A stretch of 64,000 nt of DNA, taken from positions 1 through 64,000 of the forward strand of contig WELA01010783.1 of NCBI GenBank assembly GCA_009602735.1. Direction: 5' to 3'. The number at the start of each line of letters is the position of its first letter. Position 1 is the stretch's first letter. This DNA is from Mesotaenium endlicherianum (Eukaryota; Streptophyta; Zygnematophyceae; Zygnematales; Mesotaeniaceae). Below the pieces are notes generated by a model. That model did not search any database. It was not told the origin of the DNA and saw only the letters and a program-made list of their open reading frames with translations. Shown one piece after another: positions 36,363 through 44,880 of this stretch. A program made the translations under genes and the position numbers.

Positions 36363-38222
36363 ATGCGGCACCCGTCTACCCATACCTCCCAAATCCTTTT
36401 ATTGGTGTGCATATGCCTGTATTGTTTTACCGGCTCCCTGCTGGCACAGGAGCAAAAAAAGGATACAGCTTTTTTCCTGGCAAGTAAAAAAGGGTTGTTG
36501 GGCCGTATAGGCAAAAGTGTTTCCGTAAGCAATCCCGATATCATTGTTCCTCCTAATGGCGCTGTGCGGAACGATTCGGCTTTCAGAAAATTCCAGGGTA
36601 AGATCATCCGTAACATAGAAATTGAGAAACTGGGCTTTAGTAAATCAGTCAACGATACCACACATGTAGTGCACAATATTTTCAACGACCTTGGCGATGC
36701 ATTGCATACCAGCACGCGAAAGCATGTGATACTGAACAATCTTTTCTTTTCAAAAGGTGATACACTCTATGCTCCCCTGCTGGCAGATAACGAAAGGTTC
36801 CTGCGTGAGCTTTCTTATTTACAAGACGCGCGAATCGTAGTGAAAGAAACCGATTGTTGTCCCGATTCAGTGGATGTGGTCATCATTTGCAAAGACGTCT
36901 TCCCCATCGGCGGAAGCATGGATGCCGGCTCTATTACCAGTGTGGGCGTTCAATTGAACGATGATAATATCGTGGGCTCGGGCGACCGCTTACAGGTACA
37001 GGGCCTCTATGATATGGATCGACGCCCTAATTACGGAATGGGCGTTGAATACCTGAAACGCAATATTGCCGGCACTTTCCTAAACATGGCGCTGGGATAC
37101 GAAACAGAAGCTCCGGCATTCAACAGTGGCCGCAGGGAAGAGAAAAATTTTTACGTGCGGGGCGATCTGCCATTGGTGAGTCCTTATCATGTTTGGACGG
37201 GCGGGTTTGGAGCAGCGCTTCATTATACCGACAATGCATATATTGGTGACTCACTCTACCAATCTGACTTCAAATACACTTACCGGCAGGCCGATGTATG
37301 GGCGGGTTACAATATCGGTGCCCGGAGCAATATTCATGAGAACCTGAAGTCACGTTTGAAGCGTTTCATTGCATTAAGAGGCTTGCACCAGGATTTTGAT
37401 CATATACCCGATATTTATAAAACCAGGTACAACGTTGCTTATTCCAACCAGGTAAGCGTATTGAGCTCTTTTACCATTTTTGAGCAGGATTATTATCATA
37501 CCAATTTCCTCTATGGTTTCGGCCGGAACGAAGACGTTCCCGAAGGTTTCAGTCTTTCACTAACGGGCGGCTGGAGCAACCGCAATAATTTATCGAGACC
37601 ATATTTTGGCTTCGATTATCAGCGAAATTATTTTTCCAACCGGAAAAACTATATCAACTACATCGTACGCGGAGGTACTTATATTGATGAAGGCAGCCTG
37701 GAAGACATGAGTTTTCTTACGAGTGTTGAATATTTTACCCGTTTGCGCAAGTTGGGCAACAGCCAGTGGTTCCTGCGTCATTTTATCAGCGGCAGCATTA
37801 CCCAGCAGGCACGTACAAAACTGAACGGCCCCCTGTTCCTTTCCAGCATCTATGGTATTCCGCAACTAAGCAATGAAAACATCAGGGCCTCTACCAGGGT
37901 TACTTTCAACATGGAATCTGTTTTCTATAATACCTGGCGGTTTTTCGGGTTCAACTTTGCGCCCTTTGGCTTTGCCAACGTTTCCTATCTCAAGCAAACC
38001 GGCGTGGCCAACTTCAGCAAGGGCGATATTTATACCGCTGTTGGAGCCGGCGCCCGTACCAGGAATGAGAACCTGGTATTTGGGACCATGGAACTGCGGG
38101 CATTTTACTTTCCGCGTACCACCGGCACTTTAACCCCCTGGAACATTGAATTTACTACCAACCTCATTTACAAATACAACAGCCAATTCATCAAGAAACC
38201 CGATTTTGCGATCACGAACTGA
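36363..38222 (+). CDS. Outer-membrane beta-barrel protein with POTRA-like domain
   Basis: 619 residues from the ATG at 36363, which gives a signal peptide ending FTGSLLAQ; a GTG at 36342 is less likely. Residues 80-190 look like a POTRA-type domain (GKIIRNIEIEKLGFSKS, then FSKGDTLY and a LRELSYLQDARIVVKE segment). The remaining 420 residues alternate polar and aromatic residues as in a 16-strand Omp85/D15 barrel, with FNAFGFANVSYLK-like strands. Proteins of this type insert or translocate other proteins or lipids across the outer membrane. Whether it is a BamA/TamA relative or a two-partner secretion type is unresolved. Confidence 0.78.
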   Translation: MRHPSTHTSQILLLVCICLYCFTGSLLAQEQKKDTAFFLASKKGLLGRIGKSVSVSNPDIIVPPNGAVRNDSAFRKFQGKIIRNIEIEKLGFSKSVNDTTHVVHNIFNDLGDALHTSTRKHVILNNLFFSKGDTLYAPLLADNERFLRELSYLQDARIVVKETDCCPDSVDVVIICKDVFPIGGSMDAGSITSVGVQLNDDNIVGSGDRLQVQGLYDMDRRPNYGMGVEYLKRNIAGTFLNMALGYETEAPAFNSGRREEKNFYVRGDLPLVSPYHVWTGGFGAALHYTDNAYIGDSLYQSDFKYTYRQADVWAGYNIGARSNIHENLKSRLKRFIALRGLHQDFDHIPDIYKTRYNVAYSNQVSVLSSFTIFEQDYYHTNFLYGFGRNEDVPEGFSLSLTGGWSNRNNLSRPYFGFDYQRNYFSNRKNYINYIVRGGTYIDEGSLEDMSFLTSVEYFTRLRKLGNSQWFLRHFISGSITQQARTKLNGPLFLSSIYGIPQLSNENIRASTRVTFNMESVFYNTWRFFGFNFAPFGFANVSYLKQTGVANFSKGDIYTAVGAGARTRNENLVFGTMELRAFYFPRTTGTLTPWNIEFTTNLIYKYNSQFIKKPDFAITN

Positions 38223-38293
38223 TGACCGCTTATCACTATTTCCGGGTTGCCGTTTGGGTTTTTATTAAATTGTTCTTTCAAACAAGCACCGTT

Positions 38294-38809
38294 ATGAAAA
38301 ACAAATCTTTGTTGGCTATTGCCTGCTCGCTCTTGTTAACAACCACTGTAACTTTTGCGCAAAATGCCAAACCCAGTCCGGCTGCCACCACCAGCGAAAC
38401 CCTGGGCAATGGAGCCACTATCACCATCAATTACAGTCAGCCTGCTTTGAAAGGAAGGACCATGGGCAAAGATGTAGAACCCATGGAGGACAAAGTATGG
38501 CGTGCCGGTGCTAATGAAGCCACTGTATTCGAGACCAGCAAGGATATCACCATTGATGGGAAATCATTGCCTGCAGGTAAATATGGCTTCTTTGTATTGG
38601 TACATGGCGGAGAATGGACCCTGATCTTCAATAAGACCTGGAAACAATGGGGCGCTTTTCAATACAAAGAGGCTGATGATGCATTGAGGGTAGCCGTAAA
38701 AGCAGGGAAAACAAAAGCTCCTGTAGAAAGGCTCACTTATACCATATCCAAATCAGGTGCCGTATCGCTGGCCTGGGGCAATACGGAAGCTACTTTTCAC
38801 GTACGCTGA
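38294..38809 (+). CDS. DUF2911 exported protein
   Basis: 171 residues from the ATG at 38294, which starts a signal peptide ending TTTVTFAQ; the frame open upstream begins at the end of the barrel gene. The mature part carries the DUF2911 core: ITINYSQPALKGRTMG, VWRAGANEATVFETSKD, and LPAGKYGFFVLVHGGEWTLIFNK. The family is common in Bacteroidota and its function is unknown. The gene lies 71 bases after the barrel gene, and its last 20 bases overlap the end of the convergent EamA gene. Confidence 0.92.
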   Translation: MKNKSLLAIACSLLLTTTVTFAQNAKPSPAATTSETLGNGATITINYSQPALKGRTMGKDVEPMEDKVWRAGANEATVFETSKDITIDGKSLPAGKYGFFVLVHGGEWTLIFNKTWKQWGAFQYKEADDALRVAVKAGKTKAPVERLTYTISKSGAVSLAWGNTEATFHVR

Positions 38810-39689
38810 CCTGCTTCTGCCTGATATGAGGCAAGCCGATCCTGGCCATCTGCAATACAACTGAGAGTGCAATCAACGCAAAGCCTGCATAAAAGCTGGC
38901 GTTCAGGTTTTTATTTTCATGGAACAGTATGAATGCCATGAAGATACCATATACCGGTTCCAGGTTGAGGCTGAGGTTTTGCGTGAAAGCCGATACTTTT
39001 TTCAGCGCTTGCAGCATCAGGTCCATCATCAATACGGTACAGAGCCAGCTCAGGATGAGCAATCCGATCCAATCTTTCCACCCGGGAAATATGCTCGTTA
39101 CAGGAAAATAAGAGAGATAGAAGGGCATGAGCAGGGTAAGCACTACCAGTCCCCCACTCAATTCGTACAACATCATGGTTTGTGGCGGGGCGATGTGCAC
39201 GTATTTTTTATTGAGTACTGTAAAAAGCGCTGCCAGTACTGCGCATGCAACACCTAAGGCAATGCCCACGCGATAGCGCGCATCGAAGTGAAAAATGAGC
39301 CAGATACCCAGCAGGCTGATCAATCCCAACAGGGTTTCTATCCAACTGAATTTCTTGGGCGTAAACAACGGTTCGAGTAAAGCGGTGAAAAAGCCCACCG
39401 AAGCAAAACATACCAGTCCAATGGAAACATTGGAAGCCTTGATGCTTCCATAAAAAAGCACCCAGTGCAAAGCGATCAATGCACCGATACCAAACATCCA
39501 CCACACTTGTACCGGCGTTACATGATGGAGTTTTTTCTTCCATTGCAGCAAAGCGAATAAGCTGACCACCGTGATCATGAGCCGGTACCATACCAGCAAC
39601 CCTTCATTCAAACTGATTAAAATACCCAGGATACCGGTGAAACCGGCCAGGAAAACCGAAATGTGTAACTTGATCAACGCCTCTTTCAT
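38790..39689 (-). CDS. EamA-family drug/metabolite exporter
   Basis: 299 residues with about ten hydrophobic helices in two EamA repeats (first at 8-135, second at 150-285, the latter with LNLEPVYGIFMAFILFHENKN). Proteins of this superfamily export amino acids or other metabolites; the substrate cannot be read from sequence. It lies 14 bases downstream of the polyprenol-phosphate mannosyltransferase gene on the same strand, hinting that it may flip or move a sugar-linked lipid, but this is only suggested by context. Confidence 0.88.
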   Translation of the reverse strand: MKEALIKLHISVFLAGFTGILGILISLNEGLLVWYRLMITVVSLFALLQWKKKLHHVTPVQVWWMFGIGALIALHWVLFYGSIKASNVSIGLVCFASVGFFTALLEPLFTPKKFSWIETLLGLISLLGIWLIFHFDARYRVGIALGVACAVLAALFTVLNKKYVHIAPPQTMMLYELSGGLVVLTLLMPFYLSYFPVTSIFPGWKDWIGLLILSWLCTVLMMDLMLQALKKVSAFTQNLSLNLEPVYGIFMAFILFHENKNLNASFYAGFALIALSVVLQMARIGLPHIRQKQVSVREK

Positions 39690-39703
39690 CGGCGCAAAAA
39701 TAA

Positions 39704-40462
39704 TCAGAAAACGGTAGGCGTTACATTTTTTACCCGTTTGCGGTAATTGGTGAATAAGCTATGCCATTGCACCCTCAACACACCTATTACGCCTTCCTTG
39801 ATGATGCCTTTGCTCATTTTGCTGACGCCTACTTTGCGATCGACAAAAGTGATGGGTATTTCTTTGATCTTGAAGCCGAGTTTCCAGGTGGCGAATTTCA
39901 TTTCTATCTGGAAAGCATAACCCACGAACATGATCTCATCGAGGTTGATGGTTTCCAATACGGTATTGCGATAGCAGACAAAACCCGCCGTGGGATCATT
40001 AACGGGCATCCAGGTAATGAGTTTGGTATAAAGGGCGCCACCTTTGGAATATAATTTCCTGTCGAGCGGCCAGTTCTCTGTTTTTCCTCCAGGCACGTAA
40101 CGACTGCCTACCGCGAGGTCGGCTCCGCCTGTTTTGCAGGCTTCGTATAAACGTTCCAGGTCATTGGGGTTATGGGAAAAATCGGCATCCATTTCAAAAA
40201 TGAACTGGTACCCGCGTTCCAGGCTCCATTTGAAACCGTGGATATAGGCAGTTCCCAATCCCAGTTTTCCCTTCCTTTCTTCCATGAACAACTGATCGGG
40301 ATATCGTTGCATAAGTGCGCGTACAATATCCGCCGTACCATCCGGTGAACCATCGTCGATCACCAGTACATGGTAACCCTGGTTAAGATCGAATACCGCC
40401 GAAATGATGGCTTCGATGTTATCCTTTTCATTGTACGTAGGTATGATAACGAGTTTTTCCAA
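39704..40462 (-). CDS. Polyprenol-phosphate mannosyltransferase-like glycosyltransferase (GT2)
   Basis: 252 residues. The GT2 nucleotide-binding part shows VIIPTYNEKDNIEAII, VIDDGSPDGTADI and the metal-binding DxD in EMDADFSHNP. The second half (GSRYVPGGKTENWP, TAGFVCYRNTVLETI and EIPITFVDRKVGVSKMS) is that of the DPM1 class. It lacks the C-terminal membrane helices of larger relatives. It would move mannose from GDP-mannose to polyprenol phosphate on the inner face of the membrane; manA at 17380 feeds this precursor. Co-transcribed with the downstream exporter. Confidence 0.9.
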   Translation of the reverse strand: MEKLVIIPTYNEKDNIEAIISAVFDLNQGYHVLVIDDGSPDGTADIVRALMQRYPDQLFMEERKGKLGLGTAYIHGFKWSLERGYQFIFEMDADFSHNPNDLERLYEACKTGGADLAVGSRYVPGGKTENWPLDRKLYSKGGALYTKLITWMPVNDPTAGFVCYRNTVLETINLDEIMFVGYAFQIEMKFATWKLGFKIKEIPITFVDRKVGVSKMSKGIIKEGVIGVLRVQWHSLFTNYRKRVKNVTPTVF

Positions 40463-40570
40463 ACAGCCAAGTAAATTGAGTCGCTAAGGTACAATTCAGA
40501 AGCGTTTCAACATGCTGCCGGCAAAAAAATTACGGTAAATACTCAATGTGTAACGGTCAGTAAATAATGC

Positions 40571-41341
40571 CTAACCTTTTTTTAACAAGGTCCGGTTCAG
40601 TATCTCGGTGAGTTTCTGCTTGGTATTCATGGCAAAATCTCCTTTCATCATCCAATCGTAATACTGGGGCTCTTCTTTGAGCACTTGTGCCACCGGCTTG
40701 CCTTTGTGTTTGCCAAAGTTGAACACTTCAATCCCTTTTTCTTTCACAAAGCGGCGGGCAAAATCCACAATATCATCTTCCCCGGTGAACTTCACAATAC
40801 TTTCTACTGTGTTACCGATCTGCGGATAGCGCTCTATCTGCGCTTCCAGTACTTCCCAGGTAGCTGTAGCATCTGCTTCTGCGCTATGCGCATCATCCAG
40901 TGTTTTCTGACAATAGAACTTATACGCCGCGCTCAAGGTCCGTTGCTCCATCATGTGAAACACTTTCTGTACATCCACCATCTTTTTTCCTTCCACAGAA
41001 AAAGCGATCCCTATGCGCAGGAATTCTTCAATGAGCATGGGTATATCGAACCGGTTGCTGTTGTATCCGCCCATATCGCAATTGTCTATGAATTGTTTGA
41101 CTTCGTTTGCCACCTGTTTGAAACTGGGAGCATCCTTCACCATATCATCGGTGATGCCATGTATGGCACTGGCGCTGGCAGGGATGGGCATCAACGGGTT
41201 GATCAGCTTGCGCTTTACCTGCCTCGAACCATCCGGCATTACTTTTACGATCGCTAATTCAACAATGCGATCAACACTGATATTGACGCCGGTGGTTTCC
41301 AGGTCGATGAAAGCAATGGGTCTGCTTAGTTGGAGTTTCAT
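40571..41341 (-). CDS. DEDDh 3'-5' exonuclease (DnaQ-like)
   Basis: 256 residues from the ATG at 41341. Exo I is Asp13/Glu15 in FIDLETTGVN, Exo II is YNSNRFDIPM with its Asp, and Exo III is HSAEADATAT with His and Asp. After residue 185 a short DUF3820-like tail is present (NFGKHKGKPVAQVLKEEPQY). Role: probably DNA or RNA end trimming; a polymerase subunit is not implied. It follows mpl by 15 bases on the same strand. Confidence 0.9.
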   Translation of the reverse strand: MKLQLSRPIAFIDLETTGVNISVDRIVELAIVKVMPDGSRQVKRKLINPLMPIPASASAIHGITDDMVKDAPSFKQVANEVKQFIDNCDMGGYNSNRFDIPMLIEEFLRIGIAFSVEGKKMVDVQKVFHMMEQRTLSAAYKFYCQKTLDDAHSAEADATATWEVLEAQIERYPQIGNTVESIVKFTGEDDIVDFARRFVKEKGIEVFNFGKHKGKPVAQVLKEEPQYYDWMMKGDFAMNTKQKLTEILNRTLLKKG

Positions 41342-41356
41342 GGGTAGCAAGGGTAA

Positions 41357-42715
41357 TTATTCTGTGATTTGTTTTGCGAATGTAAGCATATCCAGGCCAT
41401 CATAATTGCCACTGCTCATGAAAAGCAGCGTAGCATCCTGGTAAGCCTGTTCTTTCAACCATTGCTCCAGTGCAGCACGGTCGTTCAGCACCAGCAGACC
41501 TGGTTTGGCAAAACCTTGCTGTACTTTGTCGACAGGCAGATCGGGCATGCGTTTGAGTGCAAGGGCATGCTTGGAATAAAATACAACGGCCTGGTCGGCC
41601 TTATCCATTGCACCCTGGTATTCCTGCATGAATTTTTCATTCAGGCTGCTGAATGTATGCAGCTCCAGTACGGCCAGTAGTTTCCGGTTGGGATATTGTT
41701 GCTTCACGGCTTCAATAGTTGCCTTCACCTTACTCGGTGCGTGTGCAAAATCACGGTATACACGGGTATGTTCATTCGAAGTAACGAGTTCCAGTCTTTT
41801 GGCGGCGCCTGTAAAACTACCGATGGCCTGTACAAAATCCGGCGCTGCAATACCCATTTCTTTACACGCATAATAAGCAGCATGCAGGTTCATGAGGTTA
41901 TGGTTGCCAAATACCTGCAGAAGACCGCTGCTGTTTTCAATCGTAACCTTCGTTTGTCCATCGCTGATCGTATGTACCGGTACACCATAAGGCTGGTAGC
42001 GTATGTCGCTGCGTTGGTGATCGTTCACCAACTGACGCAATACCGGATCTGTTTCGTTGTAAATGAGCAGGCCGCCTTTTTCTATTTTTTGAATGAAGAG
42101 CACAAATTGCTCCAGGTAAAAATCGAAAGTGGGAAACACATTGATGTGATCCCAGGCGATGCCGGTAATAATGGCTACATGCGGATAGAGAAAATGGAAC
42201 TTCGGTCTTTTTTCTATGACGCTGGCAGGATATTCATCCCCTTCACATACAATGACCGGCGCATGCGTAATGTTAACCGATTGGGCAAAGCCTTCTACCC
42301 TTGCTCCTACCAGGTAATCAAAATCGCAGTGCAGTTGCCTGAGCACATGCATGATCATACTGGTAGTGGTAGTCTTGCCATGACTGCCTCCTACCACGAT
42401 CCTTTTTTTATCCCGGCTCTCATGGAAAATATATTCAGGAAAAGAATATATTTTTAGTCCAAGCTCCATCGCTCGCAGTAGTTCGGGGTTATCGGCTTTG
42501 GCATGCATTCCCAGGATCACCGCATCTATATCCTTGGTAATCAGACCGGGGTGCCAGCCCATTTGCGCCGGCAACAGTTCTTCTGCAGCCAGGTTGGAAC
42601 TGGCCGGTTCAAATACCTCGTCGTCGGACCCAGACACTTCATAACCCTTGTGTTTCAGGGCAATGGCCAGTTGGTGCATCACACTGCCACCTATTGCGAT
42701 AAAATGTACCTTCAT
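41357..42715 (-). CDS. mpl: UDP-MurNAc:L-Ala-gamma-D-Glu-meso-DAP ligase
   Basis: 452 residues with the Mur ligase layout. N-terminal nucleotide-binding FIAIGGSVMHQLAIALK, ATP P-loop VGGSHGKTTTTSM, central VAIITGIAWDHINVF, and a C-terminal domain with YRDFAHAPSKVKATI. The substitution of the MurC-type N-terminus and the DFAHAPSKV motif are typical of Mpl, which attaches recovered tripeptide to UDP-MurNAc in peptidoglycan recycling. It precedes the exonuclease gene on the same transcript and diverges from the small lipoprotein at 42786. Confidence 0.95.
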   Translation of the reverse strand: MKVHFIAIGGSVMHQLAIALKHKGYEVSGSDDEVFEPASSNLAAEELLPAQMGWHPGLITKDIDAVILGMHAKADNPELLRAMELGLKIYSFPEYIFHESRDKKRIVVGGSHGKTTTTSMIMHVLRQLHCDFDYLVGARVEGFAQSVNITHAPVIVCEGDEYPASVIEKRPKFHFLYPHVAIITGIAWDHINVFPTFDFYLEQFVLFIQKIEKGGLLIYNETDPVLRQLVNDHQRSDIRYQPYGVPVHTISDGQTKVTIENSSGLLQVFGNHNLMNLHAAYYACKEMGIAAPDFVQAIGSFTGAAKRLELVTSNEHTRVYRDFAHAPSKVKATIEAVKQQYPNRKLLAVLELHTFSSLNEKFMQEYQGAMDKADQAVVFYSKHALALKRMPDLPVDKVQQGFAKPGLLVLNDRAALEQWLKEQAYQDATLLFMSSGNYDGLDMLTFAKQITE

Positions 42716-42732
42716 CGGATGCTTATTATTGT

Positions 42733-42740
42733 TATCTTTG
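42733..42740 (+). promoter_or_regulatory. Candidate -7 box for the lipoprotein-ytxJ pair
   Basis: TATCTTTG matches TAnnTTTG. It lies 46 bases before the ATG at 42786 and just outside the start of the divergent mpl gene. Confidence 0.5.
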
Positions 42741-42785
42741 GAGCAGCCGCAAATTAAGGGCTAAATATTTTATATACCTATCTGT

Positions 42786-42905
42786 ATGAAAAAGATTCTC
42801 ACTTTATCTCTTTTGGTTATACTGGGAATGAGTCTCCTTTCGTCTTGTAGTTCGTCCAGGGGCCGGGGCTGCCCTACTACCAATCCCCGTTATTTCAGAA
42901 TGTAA
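42786..42905 (+). CDS. Tiny lipoprotein
   Basis: 39 residues. The lipoprotein signal is MKKILTLSLLVILGMSLLSSC, with a mature part of only about 19 residues (SSSRGRGCPTTNPRYFRM, two cysteines counting the lipid-bearing one). The TAA is followed directly by the ATG of ytxJ, so both are co-translated. Small Cys lipoproteins of this kind with a GCPTxNPRYF end recur in Bacteroidota from memory, but their function is unknown. Confidence 0.72.
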   Translation: MKKILTLSLLVILGMSLLSSCSSSRGRGCPTTNPRYFRM

Positions 42906-43253
42906 ATGGTGCATCGTAGCATGAATTGGATTCCCCTTACTTCGCCGGAGCAACTGGCCGCTATTCAACAAACGTCATTTTCCAGGCCACAGGTTATTTT
43001 CAAACACAGTACCCGCTGCAGTATTAGCTCTACCGTACTCAGCCGGCTCGAGCGTGCCGCAGCGCCGGAAGCCATTGATTTTTATTTTCTCGACCTGCTG
43101 AACTACCGGTCTTTGTCTGCACAGGTGGCCGAACAATTCCGGGTACACCACGAATCGCCGCAGGTATTGATCATCCGAAATGGCAAATGCATTTACGATG
43201 AGAGCCATACAGCCATTACCCCCGAAGAAATAGCCGAGCAGGCCGCCGCCTGA
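42906..43253 (+). CDS. ytxJ: Bacillithiol system redox-active protein YtxJ
   Basis: 115 residues from the ATG at 42906; an internal ATG at 42921 is also possible and gives the usual MNWIPL start. The thioredoxin-like fold has the single active-site Cys in FKHSTRCSIS, and the C-terminal SPQVLIIRNGKCIYDESH is typical. YtxJ is thought to remove bacillithiol from proteins (monothiol bacilliredoxin-like). It implies that the organism uses bacillithiol, as many Bacteroidota do. Confidence 0.9.
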   Translation: MVHRSMNWIPLTSPEQLAAIQQTSFSRPQVIFKHSTRCSISSTVLSRLERAAAPEAIDFYFLDLLNYRSLSAQVAEQFRVHHESPQVLIIRNGKCIYDESHTAITPEEIAEQAAA

Positions 43254-43270
43254 TCCTTTTCACTGCCTTT

Positions 43271-43278
43271 TATTTTTG
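43271..43278 (+). promoter_or_regulatory. Candidate -7 box of the SDR-like gene
   Basis: TATTTTTG matches TAnnTTTG, 24 bases before the ATG at 43302. A short palindrome (TTGCCTTAAAACAGGCAA, 43283-43300) lies between it and the start codon and could shape the leader. Confidence 0.5.
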
Positions 43279-43301
43279 TAAATTGCCTTAAAACAGGCAA
43301 T

Positions 43302-43940
43302 ATGATCATACCTGTATTCGGCGCTACCGGACAAGTAGGCAAAAGAGTTGTTCAATCTGCATTGAATAAAGGATACCAGGTACGTGCATTCGGACGTAAC
43401 GTGGAATACCTCTTCGATAAAGAAAATGCCAACCACCAACTGGAAGTCATCAAAGGTTATGTGTTCGATGAAGCAGAAGTATTAGATGCCGTAACAGGCG
43501 CCGATGCAGTGATCTCTGTATTGGGCGGCTCCATCGACGGGACGGATAAGACCAGGAGCCTCGGCATCAAAAATATCATCACCCAAATGCAAAAGGCGGG
43601 CGTAAAACGGATCGTGGCGCTTGGCGGAATGGGTGTGTTGAATGATGCGTCCGGGCATTTCATCATTGAAGCGGAAGATTATCCCGAAGAGTACAAAGCA
43701 GTAGGACTGGAACACCTGCATGCTTACCAATACCTTCAACAGTCTCCACTCGAGTGGACCTTCGTTTGTTCTCCCGATATTCTCGACCAGGACCATACCG
43801 GCAGGTATGTTACCAATGCCGATTATCCTCCCAGTCCCAATCATTTTCAGGTAGCAGCAGGAGATATTGCCGATTTCATGGTGAATGAAGTAACAGCCGA
43901 TCATTACCTGCGGCATAGGGTTGGCATCAGCAGGTTGTAA
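43302..43940 (+). CDS. NAD(P)-binding atypical short-chain dehydrogenase
   Basis: 212 residues. Rossmann motif FGATGQVGKRVV at the N-terminus, GADAVISVLGG as the third strand, and EWTFVCSPDILD late in the protein are typical of the NmrA/YwnB-like atypical SDR group. Catalytic Tyr-x3-Lys is not clear, so it may act as a sensor or an oxidoreductase of unknown substrate. Starts 24 bases after a candidate promoter. Confidence 0.88.
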   Translation: MIIPVFGATGQVGKRVVQSALNKGYQVRAFGRNVEYLFDKENANHQLEVIKGYVFDEAEVLDAVTGADAVISVLGGSIDGTDKTRSLGIKNIITQMQKAGVKRIVALGGMGVLNDASGHFIIEAEDYPEEYKAVGLEHLHAYQYLQQSPLEWTFVCSPDILDQDHTGRYVTNADYPPSPNHFQVAAGDIADFMVNEVTADHYLRHRVGISRL

Positions 43941-43991
43941 AAAAATAATGTGGTTACGGTATTATTCTCCATCTTTGCTTCAAGAAACAGC

Positions 43992-44789
43992 ATGGAGATT
44001 GCCGGATATTTTACAGCTCTTCTCACAGGAATCTCGCTGGGCCTGATCGGTGGCGGAGGTTCGATCCTGACGATCCCTGTTTTAGTCTACCTTTTTCATA
44101 TAGAACCTGTTTTAGCTACGGGTTATTCTCTTTTTATCGTGGGAGGCAGTAGCCTGGCCGGCGCTTATCTCAATTACCGCAAGCAGCTGGTTAACCTGAA
44201 AGCAGCTTTTTATTTCGGATTGTCTTCTATTATTACGGTAGTGATCATGCGGAAGTTTGTGGTGCCTGCTATTCCAACGCAATTGTTTTCCATAGGCAGT
44301 TTTGTGATGACCAAGTCCATCGCCGTTATGCTGCTGTTTGCAGTGGTGATGTTTGTTGCTGCGCTGAACATGATCCGTAAAGAGACAGATTGTACTGTGG
44401 AAGGAAATGACCGGCAACTGCATTTGAGCAAGGCATTGTTACGAGGTATTGAAACCGGCATACTCACCGGCTTACTGGGAGCCGGTGGCGGGTTCATTAT
44501 CATACCCGTTTTATTATTCTCTTTTCATCTTGAAATGAAAGAAGCGGTGGGCACTTCCCTGCTCATCATTGCCATGAATTCTTTGTTCGGTTTCCTGGGC
44601 GATCTGGCCCATCATCAATTTGACTGGACCTTATTGCTGGCGATCACCGCCACTTCCATTGCAGGTACTTTTATTGGCGATCACTTCAAAACGAAATTAC
44701 AGGGCAATGAATTGAAAAAGGGATTCGGGTGGTTTGTATTGGTGATGGGTATCTGTATTGTTGTGAAGGAGCTTCTGTCTAATGTTTGA
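43992..44789 (+). CDS. TauE/SafE-family sulfite/anion exporter
   Basis: 265 residues from the ATG at 43992 (MEIAGYFTALLTGISLGL...). About eight hydrophobic helices form two repeats, each with a Gly-rich motif: GLIGGGGSILTIPVLV in the first and LLGAGGGFIIIPVLLF in the second. These are the TauE/SafE signatures. Exported anion (sulfite, sulfoacetate or other) not known. The stop codon overlaps the start of a repeat that also acts as a terminator. Confidence 0.92.
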   Translation: MEIAGYFTALLTGISLGLIGGGGSILTIPVLVYLFHIEPVLATGYSLFIVGGSSLAGAYLNYRKQLVNLKAAFYFGLSSIITVVIMRKFVVPAIPTQLFSIGSFVMTKSIAVMLLFAVVMFVAALNMIRKETDCTVEGNDRQLHLSKALLRGIETGILTGLLGAGGGFIIIPVLLFSFHLEMKEAVGTSLLIIAMNSLFGFLGDLAHHQFDWTLLLAITATSIAGTFIGDHFKTKLQGNELKKGFGWFVLVMGICIVVKELLSNV

Positions 44790-44880
44790 TCGTCATCCCG
44801 AGCGTAGCCGAGGGATCTGACCGAGTGTTTAAGCAGGTCCTTCAACTCGCTTCGCTCGCTCAGGATGACGATCTTTTTTT
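44788..44880 (+). repeat. Long inverted repeat / terminator of REP type
   Basis: GATCGTCATCC (44788-44798) pairs with GGATGACGATC (44863-44873); between them lie CGAGCGTAGCCGAGGGATCT and a second hairpin (ACTCGCTTCGCTCGCT). T7 follows, so it can terminate the TauE transcript. The GTCATCCCGAGCGNAGCCGAGGGATCT motif is a dispersed repeat seen in many bacterial genomes, from general knowledge. Confidence 0.75.
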
